From contig JAGVOT010000123.1 of the NCBI GenBank assembly GCA_020052615.1, forward strand, positions 152,047 to 216,046: 64,000 nt of DNA, in the 5' to 3' direction. The DNA comes from Nitrospirota bacterium. Its GTDB lineage: Bacteria; Nitrospirota; UBA9217. Shown piece after piece: positions 37,501-45,184 of this stretch. Positions within the stretch are counted from its first letter, which is position 1. Every line of letters begins with the position of its first letter. The position numbers and the translations under genes were made by a program. The notes beneath the pieces were generated by a model. It was not told the DNA's origin. It did no database searches and saw only the letters and a program-made list of their open reading frames with translations.

Positions 37501-39294
37501 GATACCATGAACGGGCAACAGTACGCCACGCACATGGGCGTCTACACAGACACCGGATCCGTATGGGTTCCGCCGATCTCAATCAACAGCATCTCGAGCG
37601 GCAACACCGGCACAGCGACCGAACGGGTGAAATATCCCAACGGCGCCGACTGGGAGATTACGGTCGATCCGTCGTACAACTACACGGCCAATGTGAACGG
37701 CAAGTTCAAGGTGACCGGCACGATGGGCTATTACTATATGTGGAGCGAGGCCGGATCAGGCAGCAGCAACCAGATACCCACCGCTCCGGACGGGTCGTTC
37801 ATCCTGAACCTCCTGCTCTATCAGGGATGGAACTACATAACCATCTATGACGGACAGTCTAGCTATTACAACCTGAACATCTTTTCGCCGAACGGCAAGG
37901 TCCTCATCCTGCCGAAGATCCTGACGATAGACGGTGCCGACTACACGAATCAGGGTATTGCCAGCGTCTCGGACTGTTACGCGACGATCGCAGGAACCGC
38001 TGTCCCGGGCAGAGTGAACATCTATGAGAATTCGTACTCTGGTATCGGATATTCCTACGACTACTTCAATGCGCAGTCGACCGGGGCCGGTCCGGCCGGC
38101 GCGTTTACGGTAACGATCCCGATCGTCGGGCCGAATGGGTATAACTACATCGACCTGTACGACCGCGACAATAACTGGGTAGGTCTCCAGGTTACGACAA
38201 CGGCAAACTGCGCCTATGTAGCGCCCAGCCTGAACATCACCGACATCACGCGCGATGATACGAACGCATCGATATTCATCGGGCAGGATGCGGGATCGAG
38301 CGATACCATTACGTTCTCGGGAACAACGAATCCGTACAGAACGGTCACTGTCACTTCGTACACTTGCGGCGGTGAGACATTGTACAGCGCTGCAGCGGAT
38401 GCGAACGGCAACTGGAGCGTAAGTAATGTTGCGGTCTATGGCGATATGACGTCCAATCAGTTCAGCATCCAGAATGGAAACTATTCCATGGGGTATAACA
38501 TAACCTCGGGGAATGCCCTATCGAGCCCGAAGAGGCCGTTCAGGATAAATTCAGTCACGTCCTCTCCGGCCGGTTTGATCCCGGATCCGAACAACAGCAT
38601 GTATTGTTCTGAACAATATTACTCAACGACCTCGGATACGGAGATAACGATCAGCGGCGTGACGAACGCTCCGAACGGCATCGGACATTACCTTGATTCC
38701 ATCGGCGGCAGCAGGGACTTCACGATCAGCAACGGGGCATTTACCATCACCACCGTCCCGGTCTACGACGGAGGCAACAGCTTCAATTTCGTGGATTCCA
38801 TAGGACAGTTCTTCTACCTGTCGGTTTCCACGACGAACGGCGTGCCGCGGCCCCAATTCGTCAAAATAACGTCACCGTTGGAGCACGATACTGTATCCGG
38901 AAGCCAAACGGTCGAGGCCACCGTTTCCGATCCGGCGAATTCGGGCTTCATCCCGACGAGGATCTATGCATATATCTACAATAGCACGACAGGCATTCAG
39001 TTGAATTACTCGAACGATGCAAGCACGGGCTATTTGCCGCTTAACTTTGATGGCACGAACGTATCGTTTACCAACGATTTCGGGGTCAACAATTTGAGCT
39101 ACACGAGCATTGAGGTGGATGCATGTCCTAACGTAGGTCCCTGTCACTATCACTATATCTACGTCAATGAAGCTGCTTACACGGGCGGCTTTGGAAAGCC
39201 CGGACAGAAGAAGGCGAACACCGGATTAAGCGAGAGCGTTCAAAGACTGGAATCCCTGAAGCGGATGATCAGGACGCAGGCACAGCGTAAGTAG
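34552..39294 (+). CDS. Giant modular lipoprotein with SbsA-like Ig domains, EF-hand-like loop and repeated beta-sandwich modules
   Basis: A 1580-residue protein from the ATG at 34552. The signal peptide ends in a lipobox-like IVMCGC, so it is probably a lipoprotein. An N-terminal carboxypeptidase-regulatory-like part (about 95-200) is followed by two Big_5/SbsA-like Ig domains (about 200-430). An NTF2-like segment contains a full EF-hand-type calcium loop at 493-504 (DINRDGRYSISE). From about residue 800, a loop motif of the LYQGWNYI kind recurs near residues 859, 971, 1089, 1191, 1293 and 1402. That spacing marks six degenerate sandwich repeats of 100-118 residues. A final Ig-like domain ends in a basic tail. 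Surface adhesion or scaffold is a guess. Confidence 0.7.
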   Translation: MKRLLTVSRYSVVLLCLLIVMCGCSGSGKGGTFGSGSGSTVVSGKVTLSASITGQKPSLKEMFSVPIGKPGSKSYHEMTRGLPVDGLQKMLGAPGDASPLSNATVDLYDADHPEWLFPVATGSTDSGGNYSLSTMTNATKNEGAGYLDGSTIPVGNYTLVASKGGIGQQPVVAVQTIVTQFEGAVPNVNFEVLPSDVAPAVVSILGLRKNTDGTETWGGSTTAHPVSAAIQIVFSMPMVRQYLEAVEIESTDGGTVPTGKWSLSADWLTATYYFDSGQELSLGKTYTVTIYGSDDAVNAKAVNVYGNPIEETAVATFVASAADTLSPTVQWNSPTVIDMGSLVDVTQSFRIETNEIIDVNGVRLTGSPSIGVKPGVVFLGKSSSGLYVYEFVLGEPLILNQSYSLSVSGGKDMSGHAMNVLTGSIKTKDAANTPGIDPAANSDTQNMQARVKSLFGRWVRSLNDRNLAQFQALMSPEFYMEYDTTRGISTKTDINRDGRYSISEFSRMIKNEAFANWDFCGTTITGVISPVAGTSINTYPLEDKADFEFKLKGVNTVNSQQCSESAPRESFYATVKFKNGMWRLVRASEGIDTRDKTLTTHELITHSLYRIYGYSLPVETDIEDPSIGSSFAEVPNTPGSPLSLTDADFRWNAVQGVQTYIVVVADARNPNSGRAYAFPSSVLSAVSTADWQADLGGRDVSTKFGFGNMGGPGGPNASKRNLNMGGFNFVEGGRYYWEVVGLATVKYDEVQGQPLSVLLGDITHASRVKYFTVEGVFPDLRVMVKPGTNPNASPVAYASNLNGYDVGSAFQATVTIESPNPNSSGDIWLSGSVFTQDTLSFDQPPSGEPVGVATYTVTLYQGWNYVQICNSGSFNYLCRSFGILTRGGKPPIIDVWEVIDDIGNTVNGDASRYFVSTTGAKKAVVQGGTDCSLMQIDVNLENFELGAREYFPIPVFDDGNGNCTYSFQTNIYKGDNWITLSGYDTMNGQQYATHMGVYTDTGSVWVPPISINSISSGNTGTATERVKYPNGADWEITVDPSYNYTANVNGKFKVTGTMGYYYMWSEAGSGSSNQIPTAPDGSFILNLLLYQGWNYITIYDGQSSYYNLNIFSPNGKVLILPKILTIDGADYTNQGIASVSDCYATIAGTAVPGRVNIYENSYSGIGYSYDYFNAQSTGAGPAGAFTVTIPIVGPNGYNYIDLYDRDNNWVGLQVTTTANCAYVAPSLNITDITRDDTNASIFIGQDAGSSDTITFSGTTNPYRTVTVTSYTCGGETLYSAAADANGNWSVSNVAVYGDMTSNQFSIQNGNYSMGYNITSGNALSSPKRPFRINSVTSSPAGLIPDPNNSMYCSEQYYSTTSDTEITISGVTNAPNGIGHYLDSIGGSRDFTISNGAFTITTVPVYDGGNSFNFVDSIGQFFYLSVSTTNGVPRPQFVKITSPLEHDTVSGSQTVEATVSDPANSGFIPTRIYAYIYNSTTGIQLNYSNDASTGYLPLNFDGTNVSFTNDFGVNNLSYTSIEVDACPNVGPCHYHYIYVNEAAYTGGFGKPGQKKANTGLSESVQRLESLKRMIRTQAQRK

Positions 39295-39322
39295 TATTTC
39301 ATCAATAGATGCACCTTGACCG

Positions 39323-39351
39323 GGGCGGGCAGAGATGCCCGCCCTTTTTTT
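39323..39351 (+). terminator. Rho-independent terminator after the giant lipoprotein gene
   Basis: GGGCGGGC (39323-39330) and GCCCGCCC (39337-39344) form a perfect 8-base stem with an AGAGAT loop and seven T. It lies 28 bases beyond the stop codon. Confidence 0.92.
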
Positions 39352-39474
39352 GTAAAAGGAAAGAGTGCTCCGATCGGGATGGTAGTAATGGTTAATATTA
39401 CTTGAAAGCCTATATTGCCGAGTGGTATTGTACTGCGTGTAGACTGTCAGGACCGTTGGACCGGGTGGGCGTTC

Positions 39475-39996
39475 ATGGAGAAAATACCTATGATTGCGAA
39501 GAAATATGCGGTTGTCTCTGTACTTATTTCAATACTGCTGTTGTCGACGGATGTACCTGCCGCGGTATCGTCTCCGAAAAAGAAGCCTCAACCGCCGGTC
39601 CAAATATCGATAGTTCCCGCGGCGGCAGGCAGTGCGGCTGCGAGCATCAAGCCTGGAGATGAGGTATCGATGCAGGTGACCGTCGTGGCTTCCATCGACG
39701 CGCCTGAAATGCGCATGACGGTCTCTTTGACCGGAGGAACGGAGCTGGTTTCCGGAGAACTGTCGTGGCAGGGACGGTCCGTCAAGGGGGCGACCACCAC
39801 GGTCCCGTTTGTCGTTCGAACGCCTCGTGAAGGCGGGGGGAAGGTCAAGGTTCGCGTAGAGGTCGTATCGGATGGCACTGTTCAATTTTCGTCACAGGCG
39901 GCCTATGAGCTTGGCGCTCCTGTCTCGTCCAAGTCGCCCAAACCTCGGGCGATCAAAAGGGACAGCAGGGGACATGGCGTCGTCGAATACCGATAG
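39475..39996 (+). CDS. Small exported protein of unknown function
   Basis: About 173 residues from the ATG at 39475; an ATG at 39490 is an alternative. A signal peptide (about residues 8-30) is followed by a lysine/proline-rich linker (PKKKPQPP). The single beta-sandwich-like domain (about 40-145) has the alternation VQISIVPAA, VSMQVTVVAS and VKVRVEVVS. It resembles CARDB or other Ig-like folds, but I do not recognise a family. The C-terminus is basic. It ends eight bases before the metalloprotease gene, so the two are likely co-expressed and may work together. Confidence 0.65.
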   Translation: MEKIPMIAKKYAVVSVLISILLLSTDVPAAVSSPKKKPQPPVQISIVPAAAGSAAASIKPGDEVSMQVTVVASIDAPEMRMTVSLTGGTELVSGELSWQGRSVKGATTTVPFVVRTPREGGGKVKVRVEVVSDGTVQFSSQAAYELGAPVSSKSPKPRAIKRDSRGHGVVEYR

Positions 39997-40003
39997 GGAA
40001 ATT

Positions 40004-41926
40004 ATGGCAGGCTCATTCTTGAAAAAGTCCCTCCGCTTGTTATTCTCCTTGGCCCTTATCTCGGCCGTTTTGAGCTGCAGCGGAGGGGGTGGGTCGATAT
40101 CCTTAGTCACGGTCAACGACTCGACCGTGACAGGCGCCCCTGCGTCCATCAGTGCCGTTTCCGGCGACGGGAACGTGACGATATCATGGTCCGCCGTTAC
40201 CGGAGCAAGTTCCTACAGGATCTACCGGTCCCTTTCGTCTCCGGTCACGAAAGCGACCGGATCGATCGTGGCTACCATGCTTACCTCGACGACATTTGTT
40301 GATACTGCGGTCGTGAACGGCAACACTTATTTCTATGTGATGACCTCGTTCCAGGGAAGTACGGAGAGCGCCGAATCTTCGGAAGTGTCGGCAATCCCAG
40401 GGAGCACGGGGATCATCCGGGGAACTGTCCGGTATGAAGATAAGGAATACGGAAGAAAAGTGGACGGATCTTTCGGATTTACCGGTACCAGGTCCTGGAA
40501 AGCGGTCCGTTATGCAACGGTCGATGTGGTTAATGATGTAACCGAAGACGTCCTCTATACAACGCAGACCGACTCGCAAGGCAACTATGCCATTGTTACT
40601 TCGCCGAGTACCACTCAGGTTTATGTTCGGATAAACTCTTCTTCCACGCCGCCCTTATCGGGAACGATCAGGGTACGAGACCTGTCGAACAACGCGTACG
40701 GCGTTCCGAGCGATCCCTTTCCGCTTTCAGGGTCCGCTTTCGTAGCCGTGTCGGTATCTGTCTCTAATGTAGCCGGAGCATTCAATATCCTCGACGTGAT
40801 GACAACCGGATACGATCTCGTCAGGGAGCTTTCCGGGTCATATCCGTCGTCGCCCCTCTCCACATATTGGGCACCCGGGAACACTGCGGGAACCTATTAT
40901 TGCACTGGATTTGAGTGCTCCCCGGGAGACGGAATTTATGTTCTCAGCGAAACAGGCGGCGACACAGATGAGTTCGACGATGACATCCTCTGGCATGAGT
41001 TCGGTCATTTCCTTGCTTCGACGTTCTCCAGGGACCAGTCTCCGGGCGGATATCACAGCCTCGGGGACAACGACCATGATCTTCGCTTCAGCTGGAGCGA
41101 AGGGTGGGGGAATTTCATCCCCGGCGCGTTAAAATCCTGGCTAGCGGCGAACGATCCATTACGTCTTTCTACTCCGCCAGGGCAATCCAATACCCTGTAC
41201 ACGGATACTTATGGAGCAAGCAGCGGTTGGTCCTTCGATTTCGGGACGGCTCCCGCCTTGAACCAGTATTTCTATGCCTCCGGCGAAGTGGCCGTCGCCA
41301 AGGTGCTCCTGCGCCTCCGGGAACTCTTTTCCCTGCAGGATATCTGGGATATCGTGACATCCTTTCTTTCGTCCACGCCATCGACGCCGGTCAATATGGA
41401 ACTGTTCTGGGATCGGTGGATGGCGAGCAAACCGCCGAGTACCGGCGGAATTACCGTCCAATCGGTGTTCGAAGAGCGTCAGATCCTGTATCGTGACGAT
41501 GCGTATGAGCAGGATGATTCGCTGGCAACCGCGGTGACCATTACCGTTGGCATGCTGCAGAGCAACCGAACTCTTTTCTCAGATGGTGACTCGGACTATG
41601 TCAGATTCACTCCCCAGGGATCGACAAGCTACACGATCCGGACGAGTTCGCTTAGAAACGGCGCTGATACTCATCTTGAATTGTATAATGATCTGGGTAC
41701 TCTCATTCCCGGCAAGTCAAACGATAACGACAAGCCGCCTTATACGTGCAACATCAACGCAGAGGTCTGCCACGAGAACGGAAACGATGCCCTGAGTTCC
41801 ACCTTGTCCTTTTCGTCAGCAACGCCTCCTGCCGGTCCTTACACTATCCGTGTCTATTCCGCTCCCTTAAAACCGGCATCAGCAGGTAGATATGGTACTT
41901 ATAACCTGATCGTCACGGCTCCGTAG
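40004..41926 (+). CDS. Lipoprotein zinc metalloprotease with FN3 and pre-peptidase C-terminal domains
   Basis: About 640 residues from the ATG at 40004 (AGGGAA upstream). The signal peptide ends in a lipobox, AVLSC. A fibronectin type III domain (about 45-130, YRIYRSL and FVDTAVVNGNTYFY) is followed by a carboxypeptidase-regulatory-like segment. The catalytic region contains LWHEFGHFLAS, with H331-E332-H335 as zinc ligands and base. Glu366 in SEGWG is a likely third ligand, the gluzincin arrangement. The C-terminal 130 residues match the PPC domain (DSDYVRFTPQG). The substrate is unknown; the neighbouring surface proteins are candidates. I cannot place it in a named MEROPS family. Confidence 0.75.
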   Translation: MAGSFLKKSLRLLFSLALISAVLSCSGGGGSISLVTVNDSTVTGAPASISAVSGDGNVTISWSAVTGASSYRIYRSLSSPVTKATGSIVATMLTSTTFVDTAVVNGNTYFYVMTSFQGSTESAESSEVSAIPGSTGIIRGTVRYEDKEYGRKVDGSFGFTGTRSWKAVRYATVDVVNDVTEDVLYTTQTDSQGNYAIVTSPSTTQVYVRINSSSTPPLSGTIRVRDLSNNAYGVPSDPFPLSGSAFVAVSVSVSNVAGAFNILDVMTTGYDLVRELSGSYPSSPLSTYWAPGNTAGTYYCTGFECSPGDGIYVLSETGGDTDEFDDDILWHEFGHFLASTFSRDQSPGGYHSLGDNDHDLRFSWSEGWGNFIPGALKSWLAANDPLRLSTPPGQSNTLYTDTYGASSGWSFDFGTAPALNQYFYASGEVAVAKVLLRLRELFSLQDIWDIVTSFLSSTPSTPVNMELFWDRWMASKPPSTGGITVQSVFEERQILYRDDAYEQDDSLATAVTITVGMLQSNRTLFSDGDSDYVRFTPQGSTSYTIRTSSLRNGADTHLELYNDLGTLIPGKSNDNDKPPYTCNINAEVCHENGNDALSSTLSFSSATPPAGPYTIRVYSAPLKPASAGRYGTYNLIVTAP

Positions 41927-41975
41927 ATCGTTAATGCTTAAGGGTTGGTTGTTGGATCAGATAAAGGGGAATGAA

Positions 41976-42227
41976 CTAACAGAAGGCATCAAAGCAGCAT
42001 GATGGAGAACGTTCTCGTTCGGAGGTCGGATACTTCTTACTCTTCTTCGCTTCCTGCCACAGTATTTCCATTTCATCGAACGACATATCGTTCAATGACC
42101 GTCCTGCCTTCTCGGCATGCTCCTCGATATACCGGAACCGGTGGATGAACTTGCCGATGGTCTTTCGGAGGGCCTCGTCGGGATTAACGCCGAGGAACCG
42201 GGAGCTGTTCACCAGCGTGAAGCGCAT
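41976..42227 (-). pseudogene. Remnant of the 3' end of mazG
   Basis: The - strand encodes about 60 residues almost the same as the C-terminus of MazG at 43784-44575, for example FLGVNPDEALRKTI and KFIHRFRYIEEHAE, with about seven differences by eye. The nucleotide match covers roughly 42050-42223 and about 43795-43969. Upstream of the match all MazG catalytic sequence is missing, and the frame runs on past the original stop with an unrelated KKSKKYP tail. It is a broken copy, in the same orientation as the whole gene, on the far side of the 42442-43746 lipoprotein gene. Confidence 0.85.
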
Positions 42228-42441
42228 ATCGTTAGACCATTTAAAGACCGCTGTTTAATAAGGCATGCCTTATGGACAGGAAGTAAAGTTGTGCAATATA
42301 TTACACTATGATCACATATGAATTCTGCCTTCACGGCTCCTGTTGTCTGTGAATTATACCTTGACTCCTTCCCCGCATCTGTTTAAACTTCGCGTTATCA
42401 ATCTTCGGAACATGAAAATGATCCTTCAAGGAGGTCCTGCT
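42228..42441. other. Spacer with a 16-base palindrome
   Basis: Between the mazG remnant and the lipoprotein gene, ATAAGGCATGCCTTAT is a perfect palindrome at 42258-42273. A looser one (GTGCAATATATTACAC) lies near 42293-42308. No clear promoter was identified. The AAGGAGG near 42427 is the ribosome site of the next gene. Confidence 0.4.
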
Positions 42442-43746
42442 ATGTTGAAAAAGCATGGATATGTCGGGTTGTCGCTCCTGGTATTGTTGCTCTCGCTGTC
42501 TTTGTGGGCGCTCGCGTCGTGCGGAGGAGGAGGAGGAGGAAATAGTGGCGGGACACAGCTCACGGCGACCCAGCAGGCGGCCGCATCAGCGTCCGCAGCG
42601 CAGGGAGCTATCGCCTTGTCGGCGAGCGTGGCCGGGTCGGTAGACCTGGCTTCCGCATACATCCCGGCCGGGTATGCTCCGGGGAAAGGTGGACTCCAGG
42701 CCGGCACCGCGGCGATCGCGAACATCGATCCGAGGTTGAGGGACGTGGTCGACAAGATGCTTGTGCAGATGAAGCGGCCGGCCGTGAAGAATACGCTTTC
42801 AAAAGCGGGCACTTTCAATAAGGTCATGTCAGCGCCATCTGTTACCACTGTCATCTGTGATTCCGGAAACAGTTTATCCGGCAATTACGTCGTGGTAGAC
42901 ACCGTATCTTCGTCCGGAACCGCGACAACACACACGCTCGCGGTCACGTATTATGCCTGCAAGGACAATAGTTACGCTGACATAATCAATGGTTCGATCT
43001 CGGCGACCCATACTGTCGACAGCGTGGCAGGATCAGAATCTGCGACCGTTACCATCACCAATCTGACCGATACAACTTATTTCGACACTTCCTATACTCA
43101 AGCCACTGATATCTTCGCGTTGAACGGGACCTTTACAAACGTCAGCACAGGAAACCTCTCGGCTGGAAACGCCTCCGCGCTCGGTACTTTTACATGGACC
43201 ATGGTTGACGCGGATTATGGAAACGTTGTCATGACATTCAACTTCGGGACCGGAGGAACACCGATCACCGACACGTGGACCAATGTAGTATCGACACCAA
43301 CCACGACGGAGATCCATACGGCGAACGGCACCTACGGCCTGGCCATCAGCGCACCGGGAGCGCAGTCCATTGCGCTCGGTATTACCCTAACCGCCCTCAA
43401 GGATAAGTATGTCACGAACCCAGGCGGCGTCGATGAATGGATCAACGGCAGCGTAACGATCGGCTGGACACCTGACCTGTCGCAATGGGGATGCTTGAAC
43501 GGGACCTATGTCTTCACGACAACGACACCGATTCATACAGCTTCTTTAACGGCGTTTTGTCCTTCGTCCGGCGTCGTACAGGTCAATAATGCCAAGATCG
43601 AGTTCGGCAAGCCAACAGGATACAACATCACAGTGACGCTGCAGCCGAGCGGACCGTCAGAGGTGTTTACCGATTGCTATTCGATGGGCGGGGGTATGTG
43701 CAGCACGGGAGGAAACGCAACCGTTCCTGCGCCAGCCGTTCCGTGA
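42442..43746 (+). CDS. Lipoprotein of unknown function
   Basis: About 434 residues from the ATG at 42442, which has a strong AAGGAGG site; an ATG at 42412 is less likely. The signal peptide ends in LWALASC, a good lipobox, followed by a glycine run. The mature protein has an Ala-rich start (about 40-75) and then Thr/Ser/Asn/Gly-rich beta-type sequence with patterns such as HTLAVTYYACKDNSYADI. Five or six cysteines could form disulfides. I recognise no family. It is flanked by mazG and a mazG remnant, and a terminator follows at 43757. Confidence 0.72.
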   Translation: MLKKHGYVGLSLLVLLLSLSLWALASCGGGGGGNSGGTQLTATQQAAASASAAQGAIALSASVAGSVDLASAYIPAGYAPGKGGLQAGTAAIANIDPRLRDVVDKMLVQMKRPAVKNTLSKAGTFNKVMSAPSVTTVICDSGNSLSGNYVVVDTVSSSGTATTHTLAVTYYACKDNSYADIINGSISATHTVDSVAGSESATVTITNLTDTTYFDTSYTQATDIFALNGTFTNVSTGNLSAGNASALGTFTWTMVDADYGNVVMTFNFGTGGTPITDTWTNVVSTPTTTEIHTANGTYGLAISAPGAQSIALGITLTALKDKYVTNPGGVDEWINGSVTIGWTPDLSQWGCLNGTYVFTTTTPIHTASLTAFCPSSGVVQVNNAKIEFGKPTGYNITVTLQPSGPSEVFTDCYSMGGGMCSTGGNATVPAPAVP

Positions 43747-43756
43747 TATAAGTGTG

Positions 43757-43782
43757 GCGGGGAGCTTCGGCTCCCCGCTTTA
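43757..43782. terminator. Shared terminator between the lipoprotein gene and mazG
   Basis: GCGGGGAGC (43757-43765) and GCTCCCCGC (43770-43778) pair perfectly around TTCG and are followed by TTTATTT. The hairpin lies between two convergent stops and could also act for mazG, although the opposite strand lacks a strong T run. Confidence 0.85.
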
Positions 43783-43783
43783 T

Positions 43784-44575
43784 TTATGTGTCCTTTGCTT
43801 CCTGCCACAGGCTTTCCATTTCATCGAGCGACATTTCGTTCAATGACCGTCCCGCATTCTCGGCATGCTCTTCGATATACCGGAACCGGTGAATGAACTT
43901 GCTGATGGTCTTCCGGAGGGCCTCGTCGGGATTGACGCCGAGGAACCGGGAAATGTTCACCAGCGTGAAAAACAGGTCGCCCAGTTCTTCCTCGATCTTC
44001 GCCGCGTTCTCCTCCTTGAGCGACTCCTTGAACTCGACGATCTCCTCATCCAGCTTGGGAAGGGCCTCATTTAAATGATTCCAGTCAAACCCGACCCGGG
44101 CGGCCCGCTCCTGGAGACGGTGTGCCCGGAGCAGGGAAGGAAGCTGTTTGGGAACGCCTTCAAGGATGGATTTCCTGTCCTTATGGCCTCTTTCTTTCTT
44201 CTTGATCTCTTCCCAGTTCGCAAGCACCTCCTTGTCGGTTGAAAGCTTCTCATCTCCGAACACATGGGGGTGCCGTCTGATCATCTTCTCATGGATGGCT
44301 GTTATCACGTCTCGCATCGTGAATTGTCCGGCTTCTTCTGCGATCCTGGCGTGAAATACTATCTGGAACAGGAGGTCTCCCAATTCCTCCTTGATCTTGT
44401 CCGGATTACCCTCATCAAGAGCGTCAATGACCTCATAGCACTCCTCTACAAGAAAGGGCTTGAGGGATTCCGGCGTTTGTTTTCTGTCCCACGGACATCC
44501 TTCCGGTCCCCGCAGGGCCGCCATAAGTTCGAGAAGCTTTATAAATACGGCCCCTTTGTCATTTTTCGGCTTCAT
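43784..44575 (-). CDS. mazG: Nucleoside triphosphate pyrophosphohydrolase MazG
   Basis: A 263-residue protein on the - strand with two MazG-type helical domains. LRGPEGCPWDRKQT opens the family, and EECYEVIDALDEGNPDKIKEELGDLL holds the EExxE...ExxD metal-binding pattern across the first domain. EIVEFKESLKEENAAKIEEELGDLFF repeats it in the second. MazG hydrolyses NTPs and dNTPs to monophosphates and may remove abnormal nucleotides or lower alarmone levels. Its 3' end is duplicated at 42050-42223. It starts 126 bases from the divergent gene at 44702. Confidence 0.95.
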   Translation of the reverse strand: MKPKNDKGAVFIKLLELMAALRGPEGCPWDRKQTPESLKPFLVEECYEVIDALDEGNPDKIKEELGDLLFQIVFHARIAEEAGQFTMRDVITAIHEKMIRRHPHVFGDEKLSTDKEVLANWEEIKKKERGHKDRKSILEGVPKQLPSLLRAHRLQERAARVGFDWNHLNEALPKLDEEIVEFKESLKEENAAKIEEELGDLFFTLVNISRFLGVNPDEALRKTISKFIHRFRYIEEHAENAGRSLNEMSLDEMESLWQEAKDT

Positions 44576-44701
44576 TTCGCGATTACCTTACACAAGGCGG
44601 GCTTTCATTGCAAGCTTTTTTCTTGAAAGCGGGAATCCATTATGGTACTCTGTTAAAAATCGAGTACAATCCAACAGTTAAGCGCGAAAGGAGACAGACC
44701 T

Positions 44702-45118
44702 ATGCGCAGGACTTCTCTTGCTGTTATTCTCTTGTTCCTTGCTTTTCTTTTCCTTACCGCCATGGGAGGCAAGGGCGGCGGCTTTGAGCGTGCCCCGAGG
44801 GTGGACAAAAACTTTGCCGTGACCGTTACCGACGTCTCAGGGAACAAGATCAACGGTGAAAAGTTCAGCTGGGAGGGGAGGGTGCATTTTGCCGGTTCAC
44901 TGGGGATGGCAAGCATCAACATTCCCTTCGAGAAGATCAAGGAGATCTCCATAGGCGAGAAGAAGGAAAAAAAGGTCAAAGTGACGGCGAAACTGAAGGA
45001 CGGCAGTGAAACGCTGTTCGATATCGAAGCCGACTCACGCTGCTATGGGGAGGCTCCCTTTGGAAGCTTCATGCTTACCCTGGAAGAGATCAAGAGCGTC
45101 GCATTCACGAACAGGTAA
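44702..45118 (+). CDS. Small exported protein of unknown function
   Basis: A 138-residue protein with a signal peptide (about residues 3-22) and GAAAGGAG before the ATG. The mature part has the pattern FAVTVTDVSGNKINGEKFSWEG, then ASINIPFEKIKEISIGE, and ends LTLEEIKSVAF. This resembles a small beta-rich domain that appears in other exported bacterial proteins of unknown role. There is no lipobox cysteine. It stands alone between mazG (divergent) and glnD. No function is proposed. Confidence 0.72.
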   Translation: MRRTSLAVILLFLAFLFLTAMGGKGGGFERAPRVDKNFAVTVTDVSGNKINGEKFSWEGRVHFAGSLGMASINIPFEKIKEISIGEKKEKKVKVTAKLKDGSETLFDIEADSRCYGEAPFGSFMLTLEEIKSVAFTNR

Positions 45119-45184
45119 CCGCGGTCATCGCTCGGAGAGTGCCGTCCCTCTTTCTCCAAAGCGACGGTCTGCCGGCACGGCATT

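Noticed and set aside
41976-42227. Functional short MazG-like protein
   Set aside because: It lacks all metal-binding residues and runs past the original stop codon, so I treat it as a remnant.
44071-44265. 64-residue open frame within mazG
   Set aside because: Out-of-frame reading of the mazG coding sequence.
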